Shown here: piece after piece, positions 36,501 to 51,500 of the stretch
Layout of the letters: every line of letters starts with the position of its first letter
Position numbering within the stretch: position 1 is the stretch's first letter
From: Maylandia zebra
Lineage: Eukaryota; Chordata; Actinopteri; Cichliformes; Cichlidae
DNA: 64,000 nucleotides
Direction: 5' to 3'
NCBI RefSeq assembly: GCF_041146795.1
Contig: NC_135183.1
Location: 16,124,840 to 16,188,839, forward strand
Made by a program: the position numbers and the translations under genes
The notes under the pieces: generated by a model
The model's database searches: none
Told to the model about the DNA's origin: nothing
Seen by the model: the letters and a program-made list of their open reading frames with translations, nothing else

Positions 36501-39500
36501 CATTAAGCATATCTTATTGTACAATTTCACATGAAAGATTATCACTATGTGTAACCTCCTTCCTCATGTGAATGCAAACACATGTTGTGACTCTCTTTGT
36601 ATTTCCCAACACTAGGTCAGAATTGTTAAAAAATGTAGCAGCATTATGAAACAGAAAAGATTCTGAAAAAAGATCCATGAATTTACATTTAGAGACCAGC
36701 TTACCATTTTGGTCTCCTCTGGACCCAACTGAAACTCCTGGATAGTCTCAGAGGTTACAATATCATCTTTCTGTGTCATCTGCAAGAGGAAGCATATAAT
36801 GAACAGATTAGAGAAAAAAATAAGATTAGACCTAAAAACAAGGTGAAAATAAATCACAGTTCCTAAGAGCATATTTGTTCATGTTGCCCACCCCTACAGC
36901 CGAGGTCTCCTCATTGGTAATGGTCTCTTCTGTCATCTCCTTTGATGAAGATGAACCGTCAACAGTAAACCTCCACAGGAGCGAGAGGCTTGACAGGGCC
37001 AGAGAAACCTTCAAAGGATTCCTGAATGTCACCTCCACTATGATTGGCTCTGTAAAGACAAAGAAGATTGCATAGCGTGTGGGCACAATTTATTAGACAT
37101 GGGATGGCTCAAACTTTACATTTCAGTAATGGTACAGGTGAGCGCTGTCATGCACTGTGAGAAGTTTCCTGGTTGAACCCAGACTGGGGCCTTTCTGTGT
37201 TGAGTTTGCATATTTGTATTGTGCCTTCATAGGTTTTCTCTGGGTACTACAGCTCAATCCATACATGCGCGTTAGGTAACTGGTAATTTTAGCTTGGCCA
37301 CGGCAGTGACATTGGTAAAGTGGAGAGAATAAATACTATATGAATATATGGTTAAATGTGGCTTGAAGTATTAAGTGCTTTGAGTTGTCAGGAACCAGAA
37401 AAGCACTTATAACATTTTAAAGTTCCCGTGTTAGTGCTGAACACATCTTACCTTCAACCACAGCCAGGGGATGACGGAGGTTGTCTGTCTGACTGTTGAG
37501 GCAGCACTGAGTGGGCTGAAAATTTACTGGGACAACACCCCCATTTGCAGACGCTACAAGCTGCTCTTCTAGATGGCACCACATGGCTGACAAATCCTGG
37601 TCAAACTCCTGGTCCAGTGACACGTGAGTGGCTGCCTGCTTTTCTCCTGAACAGATCAAATATCAGATTAAATACAAACCAAAAATGCAAACCACTTAAT
37701 TTTGCTGTAAAAAGTCTGACAGTAAACCTCTGCTCGGGTATGTCAGCATCCTATGTACACTCTACATTTTCATGTTACGCTTTGCATTGAAAACAGGGTT
37801 TAGACAGGGTCCATAATGGTCATAATATATACAAATATTTGCAAACTGAACGCTAGTGTCACAAGAATTCTGGATATCTTAACTTTAAATGGACTCCTTC
37901 ACAAGGTTTTCTACTTTTATTTTCTTGGTTAATAACAGATTATGATTCACACAAAACAAAAAAATCTAAGAAGCACTGAATTTATGTTTGTTTTTGTGCT
38001 GCAGCAGCCTGTATGCTTCCCATGTGCTTGTATGCATGCCTGACAACATTAGGGCATGAGATGACAATGAGACGACAGATAGTGTCCTGGGAGATCTCCA
38101 AGATTGGACCAGTCATCACTGACCTAGTGGTGACCCATCACTGGCCCATCTGACGCTGCAACCTGGGAGCATCAGATGGGCCAAAGCATGATGTCCTAGA
38201 AGTGTTCTATTGTATCTTGGTCAGGTTAATCTGGAGGGCAGGCCTATCATTTCCTTCACCCTCCTGGAACTGTTTTATATCCCAGCCACATGAGACAATT
38301 CATGCACTGGGAGGGACCCAGAACCCACTGCACCCCTGACAATAGGTCCAAGAATTTCATCCCAATATCTAATGGTAGTTAGGGTGCCATTGCCTTGTCT
38401 GTAGAGGTCGTGCATCTCTCCATGGATATGCGTCCTTAGACTATTACTGATCCATCAAACTGGTCACACTCAAAGATGTAATAGGCAGCAAAATGTTCTC
38501 CATGATTTCTCACATGTGCTCAGGGTGAACCTACTCTCATCTCATCAAAAAAAAGAAAAAGAAAAAAAAAAAAGACCCACAGGGTGCCAGTGGCAGACCT
38601 GGTAAATCTGGTATTCATTTCCACAGTGCCAGGCAGGTAAACACAGGGCCCACTAGAAGACATTGGGCTGCCAGGCCACTCTCACGAACTCTTCAATTTT
38701 GCCCAAGCAATCAGAAACAGACATCACACTGGTGGCCTGCTGGGGGCCAATTTGGCTCTGGTAGTGGTGATCCTGTTCCTTCTTGTACAAAGACGCAGAT
38801 ACTGGTCCTGCTGCCTTGTACTAGCATGTCCCGCTCTCCTAGAGTAACTAGCAACAGTGGGAAGGACAAACTCCTTGTTAGCAGTAAGAAACCTCTGGCA
38901 GAATCAGGTTTAGGGGTGAAGCCATCTACTGCGACCAGTTGAGAGTGAGGGGAGGAAGACTGAAAAAAGACGCACTATCGAAGAGAACAAAAAACTGATA
39001 AAGCCTAATGATTAAATGCAGAGTGGTATATAAACACATTAGCGAGGGGAAAAAACATCTAAAAAGGTGAGTGAAGAAGAAACACTCAGTGGATCATTAG
39101 AAGCCCCCAGCAGCCTAGGGGAGACAAATCAGGGTCACCTGATCCAGTCCTAACAATGGGCTTGATCAAAAAGCCGTAAGCCCAATCTTTAAAAAAAAAA
39201 AAAAAAAAAAAGAGCGGTTGTCCGTCTCCTGAAATCAAACTAACACTTAGTTCACAGAAGAGGGGCCTGGAACCTGAAGGCTCTGCCTCCCATTCTACTT
39301 TTAAATACCACAAGTAAGCCCACAGTCTGAGAGTGAAGTCCTCTAGTGGGAGGTGCGGTACTATAAGGTCAATAAGATAAGATGGGGCCTGATTATTCAA
39401 GACATTGTACATGAGGAGCAGGATTTTAAATTTGATTCTGGAATGAACAGGGAGCCAATGAAAAGTAGCCAATATGGGCGAAATGTGCTCTCTTTCTAGT

Positions 39501-42500
39501 GCCTGTCAGTATTCATGCTGCAGCATTTTGGATTAACTGAAGGTTTTTCAGGAATGATGCTGATCTGTATACAAAATAAGGCTTGACACTTACAGATGCG
39601 AACCTTGAAATTCACACAGCCCTGGGCATTTCACATTGTGTGTGACAGTCTCCAAAGCAATAATGTTAGTTATTGTCTTGTGGATTAAAAGCCATACATA
39701 AGCATGTGCCTCGACTCCTGTAAAGTTTATAGAGGCAGCATATGAGTCGTGTGTGTTACAGTAACGTTGTCATTTATGCCGCATTGCACAAAGTCACCAG
39801 GCAGATAATATCTTTCAGCTGCTGATATATCGATAGGTGTACCCTGCACCACTTCCCAAAGTGTTTTGTACACTTTGCTGCTTAGTGATAAAGGAGTAGG
39901 CTCGAGGACATTACCTTCTGCAAGGCGGCGTTCGTGTCCAAAGTAGACTCTTGTTGCTGAGCTGTGGATGCAGGGCAGAGGAAGCTGGGGAAGGCTGACT
40001 TCATTTCCTCCCAACACGCTCTATAATAACCGAAACAAAACAAAAAATAATACGCAAACATAAGAGTTTTTGAAAGTTGTTTTTTTTCTGAACCAGGTCA
40101 AAATGCAGAAATGTTACTGATTACACCAGGTGCTACACACAAAATCCCCAGTTTAAATTTTCACCATCATATACAGATAAAGGAATATATATAATAGTTT
40201 TTATTAATGACATTCTTAGACTTGTGAAGCTACATGCTCCTGGGACCAAAGCTACATGCAAACCACGTGACAAAGAATCCAATTTAAAACTGTTGGATGA
40301 GGATAAACAGATTTGGTGTGCTTGTAATTAACGTCAGAGGCAATAACACTCTGTAACCTCACTATAATTAATGTTGGGTTGGTGTGCAACTTTGACAAAA
40401 TAAACTATAGTTCCTTTGTGATAAAGCTATTAAACTAGGGTGCAATCAGGTCACAATCTCATATAATGCTGCTTATATGCCACTACTGAATTTTTACTTT
40501 TATTTTACTATTTAACTGAATGGCAAATAGTAAAATGGACTGGTTCTTATATAGTGCTTTTCTACTCAACCTAAACACAATATTAAATTTTAATATTAAA
40601 TTCTATAAAATGTAGATAGAACATAATGTGCAAAGTGCTTGTACCAAGTCCACTGTGGAACGTTTTTGTAGCCTGAGTAAGTAAGTGTGTTATCGTGACA
40701 CATTAACTAACTAGTGAGCAGGGTAAGAGGGCGTTGTTAAGTACTGACAGCCTGGAGAAAGAAAATGTTCTTGTGCTGTCAGGTTTTGGTTGTGATGGCC
40801 CGTAGCCACCTGCCACAGGGAAATGTCATAAACAGTTTATGTTGTGAAGTGTCAGCAGCAACCTTTCTTGCCCATCAACTGAATTGCTGAAATGAAATAT
40901 AGTGTCTATTCACGTAAATATAGCCATTGAGCTCCTATGGACCTTGTTTTGCTTTATCCACCTCCCATATGAAACTTTAGGAAGGAAAAATAAGGCTGGA
41001 CACAATATTGTGGTATCCCAGCAAAAAGTGGACATTGATAGTATGTATTTTGAAAATAAAACGGGACAAAAATCATAGAAATTTTTTTTTTTTTTTTTTT
41101 ACATTACCTTGTAAACATAGAGGTACTCTCTCAGAAAGGCGCCCTGCTGTTTAGCCGTCTGTCTGCTGTCATTGATCAGGATCTGTCTGAAAGCTGTTAC
41201 AGCCTCCTCTGGTTGGCGAAGTGTGAAGGACTGACGCCCAATTGTAAAGTTGATGTGATCTTCTGCCAAAGACCACCCTCTCTCCTTATACACCTGCATG
41301 GCTTGGCAGTAACACCGTAGTGCGTGCCTCCTCTACATTATGAAACAGCAAAAAGGATGGGAGACAGAAGGACAACATGAGGATATAAATATATAGAAGA
41401 CGGAAAACACTAGAGGAGATGAGATGATTGCTGTTAGCATGAGGCCATTTATTATCTACTGCTGGACTACACACTTTATCACGATAACGGTGTATAAAAA
41501 ACATTAAATATAGGGGCAGCAGAATAAGCAGATAAGCCCAGACTTATTACTCCACAGCCACCTCCTCCAGCTTGTCTGGGGGAACACAAAGGCGTTCCCA
41601 GGCCAGTCGAGAGATACATTTTCTCTCCAGCGTGTTCTGCGTCTGCCCCGGGGCCTCCTCCCAGTGGGACACCTCATCCAGAAGGCACACAGGAGGCATC
41701 CTTATCAGATGCCTGAACTACATCAACTGGCTCCATCCAATGTTGAGGAGCAGCGGGTCTACTCTGAGCCCCTCTTGAATGGCCAAACTCCTCACCCATT
41801 TCTAAGGGAGAGGCCAGCCACAGCTCATTTTCGCCGCTTGTATCCACGATCTTATCCTTTTGGTCACTACCAAAGCTCGTGACCATAGGTGTAGGGACAT
41901 GGATTTAGCAGGAAACTGAGAGCTTTGCTTTTATGCTCGGCTTTCTTTTTACCACAAAGGACCGGTACGGTGTCTGCATCACTGCAGCTGCAGCACCAAT
42001 CCGTTTGTTGATTTCCTGCTCCCCTCTCCCTGCACTCATGAACAAGACTTCAAGATACTTAAACTTCCCCACCTGGGGCAGGAACTGGTCCCAGACCCGG
42101 AGTAGTGTGGATACTTTTACATTTTGTTTTTTGTTTTTTAAACAAAAGTGAAATGATGCCTAGTTCTGATCATAAATCTATAGTGAACTGTATGCATGTG
42201 CTTGTATTTATATGTTTATGTATATATGCAACACTAGAAAAGAACTTCACACGCACATGATTGATTACAAGGATCACAAATGGACGTCTGCAGCCTGTCC
42301 ACAGCTCGGACACAAAACATTTCACTGCATGTTGTACTCTGATTGTGTATGTGACGAATAAAGCTTGTTTGTTTATGTTGTTAAGTTCAGTCCTGCCCAT
42401 AAGTCAATAAAGTCTATTAAATAAAAGTTGTAAAAGGGAACATTTTTACATCACAATACAATGCAGGTGTAAAATGGAAGGATAGATCAAAAATGGCAGA

Positions 42501-45500
42501 AAAGACTCACCTGTCCTGCTTTGCTGAAACGATGACCAGACAGAATCATATGGAAGGCAAATTTGCGCACCATAGGGTTTCGCATATTAATGAAGCAGTG
42601 GGCAGCCTGCTCCAGCAGCAAGGCACTCCGTAAATCAGAGTCCTGCAATAATTAAAAACCTCTATTAAGTTTCAAGCAGAATTCTAATGCAGTCTAATTT
42701 AATACAGTCTTCTTAATAACTGCACCCCAAGCTGATTTCAAAATAATAGTTTCCTTACCTCACTGGTCATTTTAATGAGAAGAGTGGCAGCTTCTGAGTA
42801 TTTTCCCTGACTCTTGAGTATTTCAGCACTGAGTAGAGCACAGCGCTCAGCCAGCACCATGTTCCTGTAAAGAGATGTGGGGAAATATACCATCAGGAGA
42901 AGAGATACTAACAGTTCCAGTTCAGATGCTGGTACCCCTCTGTTTGTACACCATCTCTGTACATTATGTCACATATTAAACAAAATCCTAAAAAGACCAA
43001 TTGTCTGTATGATCAACTCGATCACACAGGTGTGTCGAACTCCAGGGTTTTAGATATCACCCTGGGTCAACACACCTGAATCAAATAATTAGTTCATTAC
43101 CAGCCTTCTGGAGAACCCCAAGACATATTGAGGAGGTAATTTAGGCATTTAAATCAACTGTGTTGGATCAAGGACACATCTAAAACCTGCAGGACACCGG
43201 CCCTCGAGGCCTGGAGTCCGACACCTGTGACCTACAACATCTGAAAGTTTCTGGCTATAAACACCGCATCCAGAAGACCTTGGATTTTGAGAACAAGAGA
43301 TAATGACACTATGGAGGCAGAAGAAACAATGTTCTTATATTATGTTACAGCTCTCTTCACTTTCCACTGTTTCCACTTCACTGTTCCAGTCACTGAAGCA
43401 GTGGATGTAGTTCGTAAGAGATGACAGGATGAACCCAACTGTTAAGTCTCAGGAGGATTGCAATGATTTATTCATCGGGGAAACCAAATAACCTCTGGCT
43501 AAGTGGATGGCACAACACGGAAGAGCTAACTCGTCAGGCCAGGAGTCCGCAGTCTATTCACACCTACAGGCCAGTGGACACTCTTTCAGGTGATGAGGAT
43601 GTACACATCCTGGACAGGGAGGAATTCTGGGACCTAAGGGTACATCTTTCACCATCTTACAATGCTGTGATTGCAGCCATTCCCCAATTGTCTGTGAATG
43701 TTACCCAACGCCATTGATCAATGATCATTGGTCGTTGGTCATGACAACTTGCATATTAAATGATCATGAAACTGACCTCACAGCCCATTGCTCATTCAGT
43801 GGTGCTAGTTTCAGTCATTGTGCAAATGTACTGTTTATAAGGTTGGTGAAACCTGCAGTCAGCTGAGACTGAAGAAGTCACTGAAAACACCAATTCAGTA
43901 AATGCACCATCCTCTTGTTTACAAGAAGAACAAGCTTCTCAATAATGGGGTCTTAAAAAACACACAAAAACAAAACAATAACATGCAGTCTCTACGGAGT
44001 ATTCACAACCATTTTTTTCTCCCACATTTTGATATGTCATGGCCTCATTCCAAAACTGATTAAATTCATTTTTCACCTCAAAAAGTTTCCACTAATCTGT
44101 CACATATTTCTGCAACTTGACTGGAGAAATTTTACATTACTACATAGTAGTAGCAGCATCATGTCTTATATATGTTTTCTGACAGCAGGAAGTGAGAGAC
44201 TAGTCAGTGTTGAGGGAAAGACTGAACTGAAGCAACGTGCAGAGACATGCTTGATGATAAGCTGCTCCAGAACGCTGTGGACATCAGTGACCCTGAGCAC
44301 ACAGCCAGGTAGTTAATGAGTGGCTTTCAAGTCCACTCTGTAAATGTCCTCGAGTGGCGCAGCCAGACCCTGAAATGAATCTTAAATGATTAAATTATGG
44401 GATATTGTGTGTGTTGTGTGTAGGGAGCATTTTATAAGCGTAAAAGTTGCTTCAACAGGTACAACAGGTAATTCAGATTTACATTTTTTCTTGCAATCCA
44501 TGTTTGCATGCCTTCAAGTACACATCTTTAAAGCCTGCCTTTATATGCTAGTGAGAGTTCCTCAAACAACAAAGGGTTGCCTTGTTTAGAGGGAAAATAG
44601 AACGTGCTAGTTGTACATTGGCTCATCGTTGTAGTGTTATTGGCCACTTATTACAAACCAGTGCAACATGAGGATGAAGATTTTAGAGGACTGTAATTGT
44701 GTGTTGGATTGTCCTGCATCATAAGTGACATATTTGTGGGAATCAAGTAAATTATGCAAAATTCCCACAATCCCAAACTGAAATTTATCCACTGAAATTA
44801 AAACACCAGAAAGAAATAGATGATGTAATTAGTTAGTCATCAGTCATACTTGCAGACATCTCTGTACGTTTGTATTGCGGTGTCCATGTAGTGTGCTGGA
44901 TAAGGTCTCGAGGCTCCACCCTGCAGAAAGGCTGACACCGCAGCCATTTCCTACAAAATAATCAGAATGAATAGATGAAAGATAAAGAGTAATGGTAACA
45001 AGGAACAGAATAGAAAATAAAAGTGAGCAAAATAAATATCATTATTCAGAACCATATCCTAAGGAGCTTGGAAAAACAACGCGTGGACTTCATTCTTGAA
45101 GACGTTCACCTCTCATCGAGGACGCTTCTTCAGCTCTACAAACCAAATGGTGCCATCTAATTAAACCCTAGTTGGAGCTGTCACTCATGAGGGTCGTTGA
45201 CCCACTATTTATCATGTTCCTCATCACATGAGCCAAGCTCTTGATGTACACACATTCATCCAGTAAGTAAATCCCCAAAAGTTGATTCTGTTCATCTGGA
45301 CATAGCATTTTCAGTGGGAGTGGGAGTCACTCATCCAAGTGACTTCTTCAGTCTCAGACTGAAGCAATGTACAGAGACATACTTGATGACAAGCTGCTCC
45401 AAGTGACGAAGCTCCCACTGAAAATGCTACATTCAGATGAACAGAATCAACTTTTTGGAGGCACATGATCATTATCAGCAGAGGTTTTGGGTGAAACCAT

Positions 45501-48500
45501 TGAGACATCTTGCCTTACCCTATCATGTGACCCACTGAAATCATCTGACACAAGATGTGACTGGAGTTGAGGTGCCTGGGAAAGGATCTCAGTCTAGGTG
45601 GCAGACAGCTGGTATCGTAAGCCACTCAAAAGAGTGAAATCCTTCAGATGTACAGCCGATTCTTGTCCTGTCGAAGTCTGAGCACTCTGCACTGCGCAGC
45701 ATACACTATGTTGTTAAGTTTGTGTTTGGGAGTTCTGTCCTTGGGATGAAACAAATTTTGTCTGAGGGTGTTGTGAGGGCTGAAGTGCACTTAGATGTAA
45801 TGCTTGGAGAAAGTTCTCCTGAGTTTCTCTGATAAACCTGCTAGATAATGGATGACAACGGTGCTGCGTTTGTTATTCTGTTTCTCCCTAGTTGGTTTCT
45901 GAGCTTCTTTCCTGTTCATCCACGCTGATTTGATGAAGGCCCAGTTGGGATAAGAACTTGATTTACGAGCTTTCTTTATATGTGTGTATTCCTCTTGAAG
46001 ATGATTTAAAAAAGGAGTAAACACGTCCACTGTAAACGACCATCTTTGAACAGAGGGTATGGCTTACAACACCAAGAGTCTGCTATCTACAGTGAGATCC
46101 CTTCCCAGGCGCCTCAACCCTCACAGCGTGAGCAACGTCCCGAAAATCTCTGCTGATAATGACCCGCATGCCTTCTTTCACACCTTGCCTCATGTGATGA
46201 GGCACATGATCAACAGTGGGTCAACAACGCTGTTGAGAGACAACACCCACCAGGATTTTTTATTCCTGGGACTCTCCACCATTTGGTTTGTATAACTGAA
46301 TGAGAGGTGAGATGTCTTCAAGAAACTTAAAGACGTCCAGCTGCTTTCTTTCAAAGCTCCTTAGATTATCATGACCTAAATGACTGACAACATACATAGA
46401 CATACGCGGCATATTCTTTGTGTTACAGTTTAAAATCTTTTACTTCGAGCGCTTTGAGTACTCCGGGAGAGTAGAAAAGCGCTATATAAGAATCAGTCTA
46501 TGTACCATTTAAATAAGTAATACAACACTACTGTCAGCTCACTGTAGTGAGTGTAATCTTGAAAAATAAGAATGTGCAAATATATCAGATATGTACACCT
46601 AATAATCTTAACAGCATGTGAATGTTCTAATTACTTTACAGTGACTAAAAGCAGGAGCAGTTTAGACCTCTGTATGGAAAATCCTGTATTTATGTGTACT
46701 GTAACACTCTCTATCATTATTGTGTTTTTGTTTGCGATACACAGGATATAATAGGTAAAAGTGTCTGAATTTGAATGACTGAATGCTAGTAGTCACTTTA
46801 AAAGACCGATAATGTTACATTTCCAGAGTCTATTACGAGGTTAATTCTCTTGTCTGACGGCTGACTTTAGATAATGCTAAATGTTCTGAACTCGTATTAC
46901 TTTGTACTAGAACTTGTTAGTACTTTGAATTTACTTTTTAATATTGTAATGCTGAGTTCAAAAGCTTCCTTCTGATTTATTCCCTCAAAAGTTTACTGTG
47001 GGTCACATATACAACTCTTTTTGCTCTCTAGGACACTTAACAAAACAGAATATTCCATCACTGCAAAGTTTTAATTGAAGTGAGATTTTACAACAAAAGG
47101 CAGAAGAAGTTGTTCTGATATCATCACGGTCTGCAGACAGATCAACATGCGTGCTCTCACCAGTGCCCCAGCAGCATACAGCATGGCCTGGTCTGACAGG
47201 AAGTCCTTCTTGGCAGTATGATAACAGCTGTAAGCCAAGTCATAGTGCTGAACCAGGAGGCACAGGTCAGCCATCTTCCTGATCTGCAGTTCTGGGGCTT
47301 CTGGGGGATATCTGGTATGACAGAAGGGAAGGGTCAAGGGCATTGCATACAATATACAGGGTGTTGCATGGGCTTCATTTATAAGAATAAAATGCATTGC
47401 AATGAGCTTACAGAAGGCCACATGTGCTCTTTGGTTCACTGATGCTCTTCTCTGGAGCTTTTCCTCCACCAAACCACTTCTTTGTTGCAGTGAACAGAGA
47501 CCGACTCAGGCCCTTCCTGGATACTAGCTGTGGACAGGGAAGCAAATCATGTTTCCAAGTGCTGGGAGAAGTCAGCGAAACAATAGAATTGACTGAAATG
47601 GCTAGTGTACTCTCACAAGCCATAAACTCAAATTATGCCATTATGATTAATTTTACAGTTCCAGGGCAGAAATATGAAAGAAGTATACATATTGTTTCAG
47701 CATAATGCTCAACAAACTACATTCTCTAAAACAGTTAATATAGTTAGTATAATTTTACATTGCCTGAAGCACATCACAATCACAAACAACAATATGTTGA
47801 GGGTCAAGAAATGAGTCGTACCTGATCGTTCAGCTGTCTGATGGTTTTCTCTATGTGTGGCAGTAGACCTCTGAAGGTGAATTCTTGGATAAACTGTCTT
47901 ATGTAATCATGGTCGTTCAGGGTCAGACAAGCCCCATGGCTACCTGCAGCACAGGCTGGGCTGTTTGAATCTTTAGCACCTTTCTTTAGGTCCGTATGTA
48001 CAGCACTGAGGTTGTGCAGGTTTGCCATGCTGCTGTCCAACTGGAGAGGATGCCCTTCCAAGCTACTGGACATCTCATCTGCAAGGAAATAGTGTAAAAT
48101 ATAAACTCATAACAATAACCTTACATAATATAAAATAGTACCACTATTTATGCACCCAGAAAAGTAACTACTGCTGGTGCAAGGATTATGTGGAAACTGG
48201 TGTTTCAAGCAGTATAAAACATACGGCATAGTCAACCTTTACAAACAGATTTGGTGCCCTTCTGCTCACTTCTGCTCACTCTTGCTGTTGGTGCCAAATT
48301 ACAAGATTCAACCACCAAAGATGTCAACAATAAGCCTGATGAATACTGGCAGGATGGTCTTTGTTAACATTACACCAAAAATAAATAAAAGGGTTTAGTT
48401 CTCATCGAGACTAGCATGACTGGCAAAGAACCTGGTCAGGACCAACACAGCGAATACATAGTGCTAACTAAAAAAACATGGAAAGCGGTACAATGGAGCT

Positions 48501-51500
48501 GCAAAAAGGAAGTCATATTTATAAAATTTACTGTGAGTGCAATATAGCCAAGCAAGTTGAATTAAAAAAAAAAATTAAAAAAAATGGTGACCTTTAGATT
48601 ATTTGTAACTGAAGAGCAGAGAAGCAAAGATCTCCCCAAGTCAGTTTACAAAAGAAGTATTAAATTAACTCACCTTTCTCAGCTGAATAATTGCCGTCTA
48701 CTTCAGGTCTGCTAATAATGGTCTCTACAGCAGCACTGTTCACAGTTGGAGCTGGATCATCAAACACATCCTGCAAAAACAGGTTCACTATGTGAACTAA
48801 AGTAAAATCTTTGGTAAAAGAGAACAAAACTGAACAATCAGGCAACTGCAACAGTTCAAAGTACTATTAATGACTGGGCTGTCCACAATTCAGTCACAAC
48901 TACCCCTCAAGGTGAACTGACAAACACACACATAAAACCTGTGCTTTTACTGTATTCTTTTGGTTTGTAGTCTACCCAACAAACTTTCCCTGCCATCGAC
49001 AAACTTTTCCTTCTGCAGAATCGTGTCCACCGGCACTAGTTGTTGCAGGAATATTTAAAACAGCCAGTGCATGTGGAGGAGTTTGCAATGTTTACCTGGT
49101 TATGAAGATTATTCTTGTGCAAGTATTGACTCCAGGGATCTGGAATCTGTTCATCCACATTAGCTGAGAAGGTGCGGGAGTTCATTTTCAACAGATAGCA
49201 GCCCTGAGAACCATACTTCTGTTTCATATCCTCATAAACCACATCTGCCCTGGAGATACAGGGAGAATACTACTTTAGAACAAAACAGCTTACACTTACT
49301 AGAGCATAATGAATTCAACAGTTATTTAAAGTTATTACATATAGTTGACTTATTTTTAAACATTTGACATTGTAAGTTCTGGAGTAGTTTCACTATGAAA
49401 GATGATCAAAATGTGGTCGATGAATTTTAAAGGAACTGTATGTTTCTTTTAGTACCTTTGTTCATCCCCTTCACACATGTCATGTAGCAAGACATAGTAC
49501 TTGAGTGTGTTAGGAATAAACCACTTGGGATTAGTGTATTCTCCACTGTGCTGAATTCTGTGCTGCTCCTGAGAAAGCTTGAGGAACTGCTCCACAGGGA
49601 CTGCCTCAGTGGATGATACCACTAGCAGGCCTGCCAGAACCATGTGAAGGATACAACAATAAATAGACTACATATAAGGATACTACTATTAATAATACGA
49701 TAACAGAAAGCACAAGCATACAAAGGAGGAAATTTTTTTTTAAAGATCCTAAATTCCAGTTTGTCAGCTCTTCTATTTAAAAAAAAAAAGCTGACGACAG
49801 AATGTTGACCACTGGTCAGATCTGTGTGCTGTTAAAAGGATACAAGCAAGGTAATGATTGAGGAACTCGTGGTCAGAGGCAGGCATTGACTGCAGGAAGT
49901 TCTCCCTGTAGGCTTCAAACCAGGGCGTGGTTACTTGAAATAGAAAAAAGACAAAATAGACAAAAGACTTAAAAAAAAGCCAGAAAAATGAGGTAGTTTC
50001 TAATACTACATGTAGATTAAAAGATAACCACTTTTGAATGTTTTTCTTTGAAAAATATGGACGATAAACTAAAGATAAAATGTCTTGTCAACACAGCAGC
50101 TTCAGTGAGTCTTGGCCTTAAGACTTAAGAATCGCTGGAACAATTTATTCCTTCATCTGGTGTTTTGATGATGCACATAAAGAGCACCGGATTAACAGTG
50201 GATTAATCACACAACTCCAATGTGGAACATGACATTCCTTTACCACATGTACCAGTAAAACCATCATGTGAGGTGATATTTCAGTCCTAATTATTAGAAC
50301 TTCATAGCTGACATACATTAAAAGATCATTTACACAGGACTCAAATGTAAATAACAAGAATTATACTTACTCAGGTTACAAATTCACTCAAATTAGGCCA
50401 TGAAATATGCGTTTGACCAAAATATCCTTAATTCACTCACTGTTTGATCTAGAAAAAAAAAGTCTACACTTCCTCATCTGAAAATTTAACTAACCACAAA
50501 TCCTACTTTTACACTTATGTGATGAGTGTGATTAAGTAGTACATGTAAGTTTTTTTTTAATCTGCCATAATGTCTAAAATAACTAGTCACTGATACAGTT
50601 TTATAATCCCGGCATTCTTAATTTATGTATAAAATAACTGGCTGCATCCAGTGGTACCCCTCAGTCTCCTAGCAGACACACCTATGTTATTTCAAAAATC
50701 CTCTGTGACTTCTTTCTCAGGTGGCCCTGAGGTCAAGGTAACTGAGATTAAAACTCATCTGAGATTTTCTTTTGTACCCATGTTATCAGTTTTCATTCTC
50801 GAGTTTAATCTGCCCTGGACAAACGGTACGAGGCGGTGCTCCGCAACTCTTTTACTTCAGCTACCTCCCATTTCTTGTGAACAATTGTGAAAGCTTGGGA
50901 GAAAAAAACAGTACACACATGAACACGCATTTGAAATAATAAGGAAATAATAATCTTTGTAAATCATTTAGAGCGACTGTCACTAGTAAAAACAAGAACA
51001 TATACTTTAAATTTTGTCTAACTTAATCAGTTTTTTGTCAACTAAAACTAGACTAAAACTACAAAAATGTAGATGCCTAAATTACAACTAAAACTAAATT
51101 ACATTTTAGTTAATAGACTATGACTAGAATTAAGTAAAAATGTTCTGTCAAAATTAACACTGCAGGGAACTGGAAGGTAAGGACCAAAACAGGTGTGACA
51201 CATCTTATAGATCTATAGCGATCCACGCATGGGCTAGCAGATAGTGATACCTGAGCTGTACTTGGAGGTTTTGATTTCCAACAGTGTTTCTCTCCAGACA
51301 CTGTACCAGGGGGTGCTAGCTTTAACACAGTCATCTAGTAGGTTGAAGCACAGAGTAAGCATAGAGTACAGTTATGCTTTGATGTACTTTTTTCATTACT
51401 GAGCTGTGAAGTCAACATATCAACGACACCTAGGAGAAGTGAGCTCTGAGACACATCTGTGGTGTACAGTTATTTCTAATCATGGATCTGGACAGTTACA

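Noticed and set aside
41572-42151. Three overlapping plus-strand frames
   Set aside because: They are antisense to an RTE-type LINE fragment.
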